Shown here piece by piece: positions 1-7,455 of a stretch of DNA of 17,151 nt; the stretch's first letter is position 1; each line of letters starts with the position of its first letter. A model generated the notes under the pieces. The model saw nothing but the letters and a program-made list of their open reading frames with translations, searched no databases and was not told the DNA's origin. This DNA comes from an uncultured Lachnospiraceae bacterium. GTDB lineage: Bacteria > Bacillota > Clostridia > Lachnospirales > Lachnospiraceae. The stretch covers positions 1 through 17,151 of the forward strand of contig CAMNWW010000016.1 of the NCBI GenBank assembly GCA_946566415.1. Reading direction: 5' to 3'. Made by a program: the position numbers and the translations under genes.

Positions 1-1
1 G

Positions 2-328
2 GGAGTAAACGGGCTTGGCGTGCTGCCGGGCGAGATTCTGCGGATTCCGGACAAGGAGGGGTTTAAGGTTCCCCATATAGGGTGGAACTCCCTGGCATTA
101 TCGGGAAACGGCAGTTTGTTTCGGAATCTGCCGGAGGAGCCGTATGTGTATTTTGTGCATTCCTATTATCTGAAAGCCAGGGACGAGGGCATTGTGAAGG
201 CGTCCACGGACTACGGGGCGAGGATTCACGCGTCCGTAGAGAAGGACAATGTGTTTGCCTGCCAGTTCCATCCGGAAAAGAGCGGGGATACAGGGATTAG
301 GATACTGAAAAATTTTGTGACGCTATAG
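2..328 (+). CDS. hisH: Imidazole glycerol phosphate synthase, glutaminase subunit HisH (5' partial)
   Basis: HisH hydrolyses glutamine and passes ammonia to HisF, which makes IGP and AICAR in histidine biosynthesis. The reading frame is open from base 2, so only the C-terminal 108 residues are present; about 95 residues including the nucleophilic cysteine lie upstream of the window. Visible family marks are GLGVLPGE at the start, the PHIGWNSL segment, YFVHSYY, and the C-terminal QFHPEKSG carrying the His and Glu of the class I glutamine amidotransferase triad. An in-frame GTG at 20 is not the true start, because the homology continues upstream of it. The stop is 11 nt before hisF, its obligate partner, which fits a his operon. 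The family call is secure. Confidence 0.95.
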   Translation, partial: GVNGLGVLPGEILRIPDKEGFKVPHIGWNSLALSGNGSLFRNLPEEPYVYFVHSYYLKARDEGIVKASTDYGARIHASVEKDNVFACQFHPEKSGDTGIRILKNFVTL

Positions 329-339
329 GAGGACGGATT

Positions 340-1104
340 TTGTTTACGAAGAGGATCATCCCCTGCCTGGATGTGAAGAACGGACGGGTAGTTAAAGGTG
401 TAAATTTTGTGGATTTAAAGGATGCGGGCGATCCGGTAGAAATCGCCAGAGCTTATGACAAAGCAGGGGCGGACGAGCTTGTGTTTCTGGATATCACGGC
501 GTCTTCCGATGCCAGGAATACGGTGGCGGATATGGTGCGCCAGGTAGCGGAACAGGTATTCATCCCGTTTACCGTAGGCGGAGGGATTCGGACAGTGGAA
601 GATTTCCGCGCGATTCTCCGGGAGGGGGCGGACAAGATTTCTGTGAATTCTGCGGCGATCATGCGCCCGGAGCTTATCAGCGAAGCGGCGGAAAAGTTCG
701 GGAGCCAGTGCGTCGTGGTAGCGGTTGACGCGAAGCGTCGGGAAGATGGAAGCGGCTGGAATATTTACAAAAATGGAGGGCGCATTGATATGGGAATCGA
801 TGCTGTTGAGTGGGTGCGCAAGGCGGAGAAGCTAGGGGCCGGAGAGATCCTTCTGACCAGTATGGACTGCGACGGGACGAAAGCGGGCTACGATCTGGAG
901 CTGACGAAGGCCGTGTCAGAGAGTGTCTCTATCCCGGTGATTGCTTCCGGCGGCGCGGGAACTTTGGAGCATTTTTACGAGGCTCTTGGAGAAAAGGGCG
1001 GAGCGGACGCTGCACTCGCGGCCTCTTTATTCCATTATAAAGAACTGGAAATACGAAAAGTAAAAGAATACTTAAGAGAAAAAGGAATATCTGTACGATT
1101 ATGA
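340..1104 (+). CDS. hisF: Imidazole glycerol phosphate synthase, cyclase subunit HisF
   Basis: HisF is the (beta/alpha)8-barrel synthase that converts PRFAR plus ammonia from HisH into IGP (histidine pathway) and AICAR (returned to purine synthesis). The 254 residues match the usual length of about 250. Both catalytic aspartates fall at their textbook positions: D11 in IIPCLDVKNGRVVKG and D130 in VVVAVDAKR. The phosphate-binding loops FTVGGGIRT (about 77-85) and VIASGGAG (about 200-207) are intact. The start is TTG at 340, supported by AGGAGG at 327-332 with a 7-nt spacer and by D11 numbering. The Shine-Dalgarno overlaps the hisH stop, so the two are probably translationally coupled. It is followed after only 24 nt by ung, so hisF seems to be the last his gene here. 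Confidence 0.97.
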   Translation: MFTKRIIPCLDVKNGRVVKGVNFVDLKDAGDPVEIARAYDKAGADELVFLDITASSDARNTVADMVRQVAEQVFIPFTVGGGIRTVEDFRAILREGADKISVNSAAIMRPELISEAAEKFGSQCVVVAVDAKRREDGSGWNIYKNGGRIDMGIDAVEWVRKAEKLGAGEILLTSMDCDGTKAGYDLELTKAVSESVSIPVIASGGAGTLEHFYEALGEKGGADAALAASLFHYKELEIRKVKEYLREKGISVRL

Positions 1105-1128
1105 CAGATGAAGAAAGCAGGCGAAGAG

Positions 1129-1809
1129 ATGGCAGCGATCAATAACGACTGGCTGGACGCCCTCAAGGGGGAATTTAAAAAGCCGTATTATAAACAATTA
1201 TTTGAAAAAGTAAACCGGGAATACCAGACTCGGCGGATTTATCCGCCGGCGGACGATATTTTTAATGCGTTTCATTTGACGCCGTTAAAAGACGTGAAGG
1301 CAGTGGTTTTGGGGCAGGATCCCTACCACGGGGACGGACAGGCGCATGGGCTTTGCTTTTCGGTGAAGCCGGAGGTGGAGATTCCGCCGTCGCTGGTGAA
1401 TATTTACCAGGAGCTGCATGACGACCTGGGATGCCGGATCCCGAGCCACGGCTATCTGGTGAAATGGGCGGACCAGGGAGTACTGCTCCTTAATACCGTA
1501 CTGACGGTGAGGGCGCATCAGGCAAATTCTCACCGCGGGATAGGCTGGGAGGAGTTTACAGACGCTGCGATTAAGGTCCTTAATGAACAGGACAGGCCGA
1601 TCGTCTTTATCCTGTGGGGAAGGCCGGCGCAGATGAAAAAGCGGATGCTAAATAATCCTCGGCATTTGATATTGGAAGCGCCGCATCCAAGCCCCTTATC
1701 GGCCGGCCGGGGATTCTTTGGGAGCCGTCCGTTCAGTCAGACGAACCGTTTTTTGGAGGCGCATGGAATCACGCCGATAGACTGGCAGATCGATGAGGAG
1801 GAACGTTGA
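1129..1809 (+). CDS. ung: Uracil-DNA glycosylase, family 1
   Basis: Ung removes uracil from DNA to begin base-excision repair. The protein has the water-activating loop GQDPYHGDGQAHG with the catalytic Asp at residue 64, the LLLNTVLTVR segment, and the DNA-intercalation loop HPSPLSA with its catalytic His at 186; these positions nearly equal those of the E. coli enzyme (D64, H187). I chose ATG 1129 (226 residues) because the first tryptophan then sits near residue 8 as in other Ung proteins. An in-frame ATG at 1108 would add seven residues (MKKAGEE) but has no Shine-Dalgarno upstream; the site before 1129 is also weak, so the start is uncertain while the identity is not. It directly follows hisF and its stop overlaps the signals of the next gene. 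Confidence 0.95.
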   Translation: MAAINNDWLDALKGEFKKPYYKQLFEKVNREYQTRRIYPPADDIFNAFHLTPLKDVKAVVLGQDPYHGDGQAHGLCFSVKPEVEIPPSLVNIYQELHDDLGCRIPSHGYLVKWADQGVLLLNTVLTVRAHQANSHRGIGWEEFTDAAIKVLNEQDRPIVFILWGRPAQMKKRMLNNPRHLILEAPHPSPLSAGRGFFGSRPFSQTNRFLEAHGITPIDWQIDEEER

Positions 1810-1811
1810 AC

Positions 1812-2177
1812 ATGAAGAAAACAGAACCAGAATGTGAAGTTTGTGAGGTGACCCATATCCATGAAGATCTGATCCGCAAGGTGGACGGCCAGATACCAGA
1901 TGCGGATGTGCTTAAGGAACTGGCGGATTTTTTTAAAGTGTTTGGAGATACTACAAGGATACGCATTCTATGTGTTTTGTTCAGGTCGGAGATGTGTGTG
2001 TGCGATCTGGCGGAAGTGCTGGGAATGACCCAATCGGCGATCTCGCATCAGCTTCGGATGCTGAAGCAGATGAAGCTGGTGAAGAACAGACGTGAAGGCA
2101 AGACGGTGTTCTATTCTCTGGCGGACAGCCATATTCAGACAATTATGGACCAGGGGATGGAGCATATATCTGAGTAG
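1812..2177 (+). CDS. ArsR/SmtB-family metal-sensing transcriptional repressor, CadC/SmtB-like
   Basis: This is a winged-helix dimeric repressor of the kind that releases DNA on binding metal. The recognition helix region is MTQSAISHQLRML (about 72-84), followed by the beta-wing REGKTVFYSL. Two metal sites can be read from the sequence. The first is CadC-type alpha3N: C8 and C11 at the N terminus plus CVC (C62, C64) in EMCVCDLAEVL. The second is SmtB-type alpha5: D105, H107, H118 and E121, with the exact D-x-H-x10-H-x2-E spacing. Known relatives sense Cd/Pb/Zn, so a soft-metal or zinc sensor is inferred. AGGAGG at 1796-1801 serves either ATG 1812 (spacer 10) or TTG 1806 (spacer 4); ATG is preferred. 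No efflux ATPase or metal transporter is in the window, so its target lies elsewhere or is its own operon. Confidence 0.9.
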   Translation: MKKTEPECEVCEVTHIHEDLIRKVDGQIPDADVLKELADFFKVFGDTTRIRILCVLFRSEMCVCDLAEVLGMTQSAISHQLRMLKQMKLVKNRREGKTVFYSLADSHIQTIMDQGMEHISE

Positions 2178-2221
2178 CTTGATGTTTGGGCAAACGATAC
2201 GGGATGCGGGGGCATAATGAC

Positions 2222-2806
2222 ATGATGACATACAGAAAACGGATTCGGTGGACGCTGATGCTGCTTGCGGTCCTCATATTCTGCGGCTGTAAGAAGGAAG
2301 ACAAGATAGCAGACGGCGCCGTACTGCTCGAACAAGAGCGGTATATAGAGGCGCAGGAGAAGTTCCAGGAGGCTGTAGACGAGAGGGAAAATCTGGGGGA
2401 AGCATACAGGGGGATAGGAATCTGCCAGTGGGAGCAGGAAAATTATCAGGAGGCCGCCTCTTCTTTTGGCGCTGCTCTGGATCATGGAGCCGAAGAGACG
2501 GCAACAATCTATAATCTGCTGGGAATCTGTGAGATGAAGATGGGAAATCCGGAACGGGCGGCGTATTATTTTGAGAACGGACGTGCTTTTCCAGACGCTG
2601 AGACGGAGCTATTAAAAGAGATGGCGTTCAACGAGATTGCGGCGTACGAAGAGATGGAGGATTATTCGTCGGCGAAAGCAAAACTGGAAGAATATGTGCA
2701 GAAGTATCCTGATGATGAGCGCGCGGCAAAGGAGCTGGATTTTTTAAAAACGCAGGCTCCCAAGGGACCGGATACAGACGGCGGGGCGCAGACATCAGGA
2801 GAATAG
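2222..2806 (+). CDS. Small TPR-repeat lipoprotein of unknown partner
   Basis: The protein is a predicted surface lipoprotein of 194 residues. It starts with a basic stretch (YRKRIRW), a hydrophobic core (about 11-20) and a lipobox-like FCGC with the lipidated Cys at 23; the -2 Cys is atypical. The rest is alpha-helical and contains about four tetratricopeptide repeats, recognised by motifs such as YIEAQEKFQEAV, AYRGIGICQWEQENYQEAASSF, YNLLGICEMKMGNPERAAYYF and YSSAKAKLEEYVQKYPDD. The tail is low-complexity and hydrophilic. TPR proteins are protein-interaction scaffolds; no specific partner can be named. Candidate starts in frame are TTG 2186, ATG 2204, ATG 2222 and ATG 2225. The ATG at 2222 is chosen because GGGGG at 2208-2212 can serve as ribosome site and the signal peptide then begins properly. 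It lies 9 nt before hflX. Confidence 0.8.
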   Translation: MMTYRKRIRWTLMLLAVLIFCGCKKEDKIADGAVLLEQERYIEAQEKFQEAVDERENLGEAYRGIGICQWEQENYQEAASSFGAALDHGAEETATIYNLLGICEMKMGNPERAAYYFENGRAFPDAETELLKEMAFNEIAAYEEMEDYSSAKAKLEEYVQKYPDDERAAKELDFLKTQAPKGPDTDGGAQTSGE

Positions 2807-2815
2807 GAGAGATGG

Positions 2816-4063
2816 ATGGCAGGATATGAAGTAAAAGAAGAAAAGGAACGGCTCATTCTTGTAGGCGTGAGCGCCGCGTCCGGCGGATATGACGATACGG
2901 ATCAGTCGCTTTCGGAGCTTTCAGAGCTGATAAAGACCGCAGGCGCCGAAGAGGCAGGGCGGGTGATGCAGAGGCGGGAGATGATTCATCCCGCCACTTA
3001 TGTTGGAAAAGGGAAGATCGAGGAGATTAAGGAACTTCTCTGGGAGATGGACGCTTCGGGGATTGTCTGTGACGATGAATTGTCTCCTGCGCAGATGGCG
3101 AACCTTGCTGAAGCCTTGGATACAAAGGTGATGGATAGGACTTTAGTGATCCTCGATATTTTTGCGGGGAGGGCCGCTACCAGGGAGGGAAAGATCCAGG
3201 TGGAGCTGGCGCAGCTCAAATACCGGCAGACCCAGCTTACCGGCGCGGGAAAGGCCATGTCGCGTCTGGGCGGAGGAATCGGGACGAGAGGACCTGGAGA
3301 AAAGAAGCTGGAGATGGACAGGCGTCTTATTAAGGATCGGATCGCGCAGCTAAACCGGGAACTGAAAGATGTGAAACGCCACCGGGAATTGACTCGGGAG
3401 CAGAGAGTCAAAAACCATATGCCGGTGGTTTCCATTGTGGGATATACGAACGCCGGGAAATCGACTCTGCTCAACAAACTGACAGGAGCAGAGGTCTTTG
3501 AGGAGGACGCTCTTTTTGCTACTTTGGATCCGACGACGCGCAATCTCCGCCTTACGGGCGGGCAGGAGATCCTTCTGACGGATACGGTCGGTTTTATCCG
3601 CAAACTTCCGCACCATTTGATCGACGCGTTCAAAAGTACCTTGGAGGAAGCGCGGTATGCTGATGTGATTCTCCATGTAGTGGATGCGTCGAACCCACAG
3701 ATGGACGAGCAGATGCATGTGGTATATGAGACTCTGAAAAGTCTGGGCGTTATGGATAAGCCTGTGGTGACGGCTTTCAATAAGATGGACCGCCTGGAAG
3801 AGACGGTAAATGTCCGGGATCTGCGGGCGGACCGCGTGGTACCTATATCAGCGAAAACAGGAGAGGGGCTTTCCGGACTTCTGGAGGCGGTTACAGATAT
3901 TCTGCGAGGGCAGGGGATCTATATAGAGAGGGTATTCGGATACCGGGAAAATGCGGGTCTGCAATTAATACGCAAATACGGGGAGATATTTGAGGAGGAA
4001 TATAAGGAGGACGGCGTTCATGTGAAAGCCTGCGTGCCGAAAGAGATTTACGGCAGAGTGTGA
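2816..4063 (+). CDS. hflX: GTPase HflX
   Basis: HflX is a ribosome-binding GTPase that splits stalled or stressed 70S ribosomes. The 415 residues match the family. The N-terminal HflX domain has HPATYVGKGKIEEI (about 58-71) and the glycine-rich GGGIGTRGPGEKKLE (about 152-166), followed by the coiled linker. The G domain has G1 GYTNAGKS (209-216), the G2 region FATLDPTTR, G3 DTVGFI (256-261), G4 NKMD (322-325) and the G5-type SAKTGEG. Start ATG 2816 follows AGGAGAG at 2805-2811 with a suitable spacer; the Shine-Dalgarno overlaps the stop of the TPR lipoprotein gene. The gene ends 11 nt before the addB start. Nothing is missing from the motifs. Confidence 0.97.
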   Translation: MAGYEVKEEKERLILVGVSAASGGYDDTDQSLSELSELIKTAGAEEAGRVMQRREMIHPATYVGKGKIEEIKELLWEMDASGIVCDDELSPAQMANLAEALDTKVMDRTLVILDIFAGRAATREGKIQVELAQLKYRQTQLTGAGKAMSRLGGGIGTRGPGEKKLEMDRRLIKDRIAQLNRELKDVKRHRELTREQRVKNHMPVVSIVGYTNAGKSTLLNKLTGAEVFEEDALFATLDPTTRNLRLTGGQEILLTDTVGFIRKLPHHLIDAFKSTLEEARYADVILHVVDASNPQMDEQMHVVYETLKSLGVMDKPVVTAFNKMDRLEETVNVRDLRADRVVPISAKTGEGLSGLLEAVTDILRGQGIYIERVFGYRENAGLQLIRKYGEIFEEEYKEDGVHVKACVPKEIYGRV

Positions 4064-4074
4064 AAGGAGAATCA

Positions 4075-7000
4075 ATGTCACTTCAATTTATTTTGGGAAA
4101 TTCCGGTTCCGGAAAGTCCCATTATTTATATGAACATATCATATCGGAATCAATGCAGCATCCTGATAAGAATTATATCGTTATCGTGCCGGAACAGTTT
4201 ACCATGCAGACGCAGAGAGAATTTGTCACGCGCCATCCCCGGCACGGTATCATGAATATTGATGTGCTCAGTTTCGCGCGCCTTGCTTTTCGGGTGCTGG
4301 AGGAGACAGGAGCGGATGACCGGACGGTGCTCGACGATGAGGGAAAGAACCTGATTCTTCGCAAGATCGCGGGGAAGATGGAGAATACGCTCACGATACT
4401 TAGGGGAAACTTAAGGAAACCAGGTTATATCAGCGAGGTAAAGTCAGTCATCTCCGAGCTGACCCAGTACAGTATCCCGCCGGAGGGGATGGAGTCTATG
4501 CTGGACGCGGCCGAGGAGAATACCTACTTATATTATAAGCTGCGGGACATTCAGAAGGTTTATGCGGAATTTGAAGCTTACCTCGAGGAGCGTTATATCA
4601 CAAAGGAAGAAATTCTGGATGTTTTGTGCAGGGAACTTCCCAAGTCCAGGCTCATGCGGGGCAGCACAGTGGCTTTGGACGGATTCACCGGATTCACCCC
4701 TTTGCAGAACCGCGTGCTGGGGGAAATGATGAAGACCTGCCAGAAAGTTTTTGTGACGGTCACGATCGACGGGAGGGAGGATCCCTATGTGCTGGAAGAT
4801 AAGTTCCGTTTGTTCGCTTTGAGTAAACAGATGGTAACGTCCTTGGTACAGACCGCCGAGAAAGAAAAGATCTGGATCGAAGACGCGAAGGACTTAAGAG
4901 GCAGCCCTGTCCGCAGGTTCCAGGAAAGCCCTGCGCTTGCCCATCTGGAGGCAGGGCTGTTCCGCTATGAGAATAAAAGCTATGAAGAAAGACAGCAGAA
5001 CATCCGCATCTATGCAGCGCCGGATCCGGCGGCGGAGACAGAATGCGCAGCACAGAGGATCCGTTTCCTGGTGAGGAAGAGGGGATACCGTTATCGGGAT
5101 ATAGCGGTGATCGCAGGGGATATGAATATATACGGGGACGAGATCGAGCGTGTTTTTGCGCGGTATGATATTCCGGTATTTATGGATTATAAACGCAGTG
5201 TGCTCCTCAACTCATTCGTGGAGTATCTTCGGAGTCTTCTGGCTATGGCAGAGCAGAATTTTGCAGGGGACGGCGTGCTCCGTTTTCTTAGAACGGGTCT
5301 TGCCGGATTTACCCCAGATGAGGCGGACGTACTGGAAAATTATCTTGTGGCGTCAGGAATCCGCGGATATAAAAAATGGCAGGAAAAATGGATCCGAAGG
5401 ACGAAAGGGACTTCGGAGGAAGATCTGGAGCGTCTGAACCATCTGCGTGTGCAGATGGTCGAGAAGGTGGACTCGCTCATGTTTGTGCTTAAAAAACGGC
5501 GAAAAACAGTGCGCGATGTGACGACGGCATTTTATGAATTTCTGGTAAAGGAGGAGCTTCAGAGAAAAGTAAGGGATCAGGAGAGAAGGTTTGCCGAGGA
5601 AGGGGAGCTGGCTCTTGCAAAGGAGTACGCCCAGATTTACCGGGTAGTGATGGAACTATTTGACAAATTCGTGACACTTTTGGGCGACGAGACGATTTCC
5701 CTGCGTGAGTACAGCGAGCTTTTGGACGCCGGGATGGAGGAGGCCCGGGTGGGGGTGATTCCCCCCAGTATGGACGAGGTCATGGCAGGAGACATTGAGC
5801 GGAGCCGTCTGCGCGATGTTCGCGCCCTCATTCTTTTGGGCGCCAATGATACGTTGATTCCAGGGGCAGTGCAGGCAGGCGGGCTGCTGTCGGAGAGAGA
5901 CAGAGAGCGGTTTTTGGACGCCGGGATTGTGCTTGCTCCCGGAGCAAAGGAGAAAACATATATACAGAAGTTTTATCTGTATCTGCATATGACAAAACCT
6001 ACAGAGGAGCTGGACGTGTGTTTCAGCAAGGTATCGCAGGAAGGAAAAAGCCTTCGTCCTTCTTATCTGGTGGGCGATCTTCGGAAGATGTTCCCGAAGA
6101 TGGTGGTGTTTGATCTGGAAAAATACGGGGCAGAGCACCGGGAGCTTCTGCCTGAGACGGGAATCGACTACCTGATACAGGGGCTGCGCTCGTCCAGGGA
6201 GATGGAAAGTGCGGTATGGCAGGAATTATACCGCTGGTACCTGGGGCAGGAAATCTGGGAAAATACGGTCAGGCATCTGGCTGCGGCTTCCTTGTATCGG
6301 AAACCGGAAGACGCTCTGACGTGCGGGACCGCGCAGGAATTGTACGGTCCGTGGGAACCCAGCGTGTCGAGGCTGGAACGATTTGTTTCCTGTGCCTGCT
6401 CTCATTTTCTGACTTATGGGCTTCGCATAAAAGAACGTGAAGAGTATGAATTTGCGGCGCTGGATTTTGGAAATGTATTCCATACAGCGCTTGAGCGGTA
6501 CGCCAGGTTTGCTGAGGAAACAGGAGCCGGCTGGATAAATCTTAGCGAGGAACAGCAGAGGGAATTTGCCCAAAGAAGTGTGGAGGAGAGTATTGCGGAT
6601 TATAGTAACACTGTACTCTACAGTTCAGCACGGAACGCTTACATGATTCCGCGAATGAAACGAATGATGAACCGGACCGTATGGGCTATGACAAAGCAGC
6701 TTAAGAGAGGGGACTTTAGGCCCGAGGGATATGAGGTGGATTTCGGAAGCGGTAAGATCGACCGGATCGATACCTGTGAGACAGAGGATACGGTGTATGT
6801 GAAGATCATTGATTATAAAACCGGGATGAAGGCATTTGACATGGCGGCGTTCTACCACGGTCTGCAGATGCAGCTTGTCGTTTACATGGAAGAGGCCCTG
6901 AAGATGGAAAAGAAGCGGCATCCGGACAAAACGGCGGTTCCGGCTGGAATCTTTTATTACCGGATGAAGGACCCGGTGGTGGAAAAAGAGATGGATCAGG

Positions 7001-7455
7001 AAAAATTGGAGGAGGCTATACTTAAGGAGCTTAGGCTTGACGGGCTTGTAAATGCAAAGGACGCGGTCATCCGGCGTCTGGACAGAGAGTTTCAGGATGC
7101 GTCCAGTGTGATTCCGGTGAAGAAGTCGAAGGGCGGTTACGCCAAAGTATCAAAAACTTTAAGCCAGGAAGAATTTGACGAAGTCCTTTCTTTTGCCGGG
7201 AGGAAACGGGAAGAGCTGAAAGAGAGGATGCTGCGCGGAGATGCGGACGCGTCTCCCTATGAGCTGGGGAAGGAGACAGGGTGCGATTTCTGCCGGTACA
7301 GGAATATCTGCGGCTTTGACGAGCGGATTGAGGGATATAAGTACCGGGAGCTTTTGCATCTGACGAAGGATGAGGCGCTGGAGGCGATCAGCAAGGAAAC
7401 CTCTGGGTATCAAAAGGAAAAGGAGGAAGCGAAGCATGACGGTGAGTTGGACTGA
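4075..7455 (+). CDS. addB: ATP-dependent helicase/deoxyribonuclease subunit B, AddB (RexB-type)
   Basis: AddB pairs with AddA to resect double-strand breaks and respond to Chi for RecA loading. The 1126 residues match the family length. The N terminus carries a Walker A, GNSGSGKS (8-15). The C-terminal RecB-type nuclease has IIDYKTG with D913 and K915. Four cysteines for the iron-sulphur cluster are visible: C773 in FVSCACSHF, then C1070, C1073 and C1079 in CDFCRYRNICGFD, the arrangement known from Bacillus AddB. ATG 4075 has AAAGGAG just upstream; an in-frame GTG at 4060 that overlaps the hflX stop is less likely, because it would place the Shine-Dalgarno inside the gene. The last 20 nt overlap addA, implying coupled translation of equal amounts of both subunits. 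Confidence 0.96.
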   Translation: MSLQFILGNSGSGKSHYLYEHIISESMQHPDKNYIVIVPEQFTMQTQREFVTRHPRHGIMNIDVLSFARLAFRVLEETGADDRTVLDDEGKNLILRKIAGKMENTLTILRGNLRKPGYISEVKSVISELTQYSIPPEGMESMLDAAEENTYLYYKLRDIQKVYAEFEAYLEERYITKEEILDVLCRELPKSRLMRGSTVALDGFTGFTPLQNRVLGEMMKTCQKVFVTVTIDGREDPYVLEDKFRLFALSKQMVTSLVQTAEKEKIWIEDAKDLRGSPVRRFQESPALAHLEAGLFRYENKSYEERQQNIRIYAAPDPAAETECAAQRIRFLVRKRGYRYRDIAVIAGDMNIYGDEIERVFARYDIPVFMDYKRSVLLNSFVEYLRSLLAMAEQNFAGDGVLRFLRTGLAGFTPDEADVLENYLVASGIRGYKKWQEKWIRRTKGTSEEDLERLNHLRVQMVEKVDSLMFVLKKRRKTVRDVTTAFYEFLVKEELQRKVRDQERRFAEEGELALAKEYAQIYRVVMELFDKFVTLLGDETISLREYSELLDAGMEEARVGVIPPSMDEVMAGDIERSRLRDVRALILLGANDTLIPGAVQAGGLLSERDRERFLDAGIVLAPGAKEKTYIQKFYLYLHMTKPTEELDVCFSKVSQEGKSLRPSYLVGDLRKMFPKMVVFDLEKYGAEHRELLPETGIDYLIQGLRSSREMESAVWQELYRWYLGQEIWENTVRHLAAASLYRKPEDALTCGTAQELYGPWEPSVSRLERFVSCACSHFLTYGLRIKEREEYEFAALDFGNVFHTALERYARFAEETGAGWINLSEEQQREFAQRSVEESIADYSNTVLYSSARNAYMIPRMKRMMNRTVWAMTKQLKRGDFRPEGYEVDFGSGKIDRIDTCETEDTVYVKIIDYKTGMKAFDMAAFYHGLQMQLVVYMEEALKMEKKRHPDKTAVPAGIFYYRMKDPVVEKEMDQEKLEEAILKELRLDGLVNAKDAVIRRLDREFQDASSVIPVKKSKGGYAKVSKTLSQEEFDEVLSFAGRKREELKERMLRGDADASPYELGKETGCDFCRYRNICGFDERIEGYKYRELLHLTKDEALEAISKETSGYQKEKEEAKHDGELD

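Noticed and set aside
2998..3780. 260-residue open frame on the minus strand opposite hflX
   Set aside because: It is fully antisense to hflX, whose GTPase motifs are complete, has Ser/Arg-rich composition typical of a reverse shadow, and has no recognisable domain.
5656..6138. 160-residue minus-strand open frame inside addB
   Set aside because: Antisense to a conserved gene, no recognisable motif.
7370..7435. Upstream extension of addA from 7370
   Set aside because: This part is out of family homology, lies within addB coding sequence, and the ATG at 7436 has a strong AAGGAGG site.
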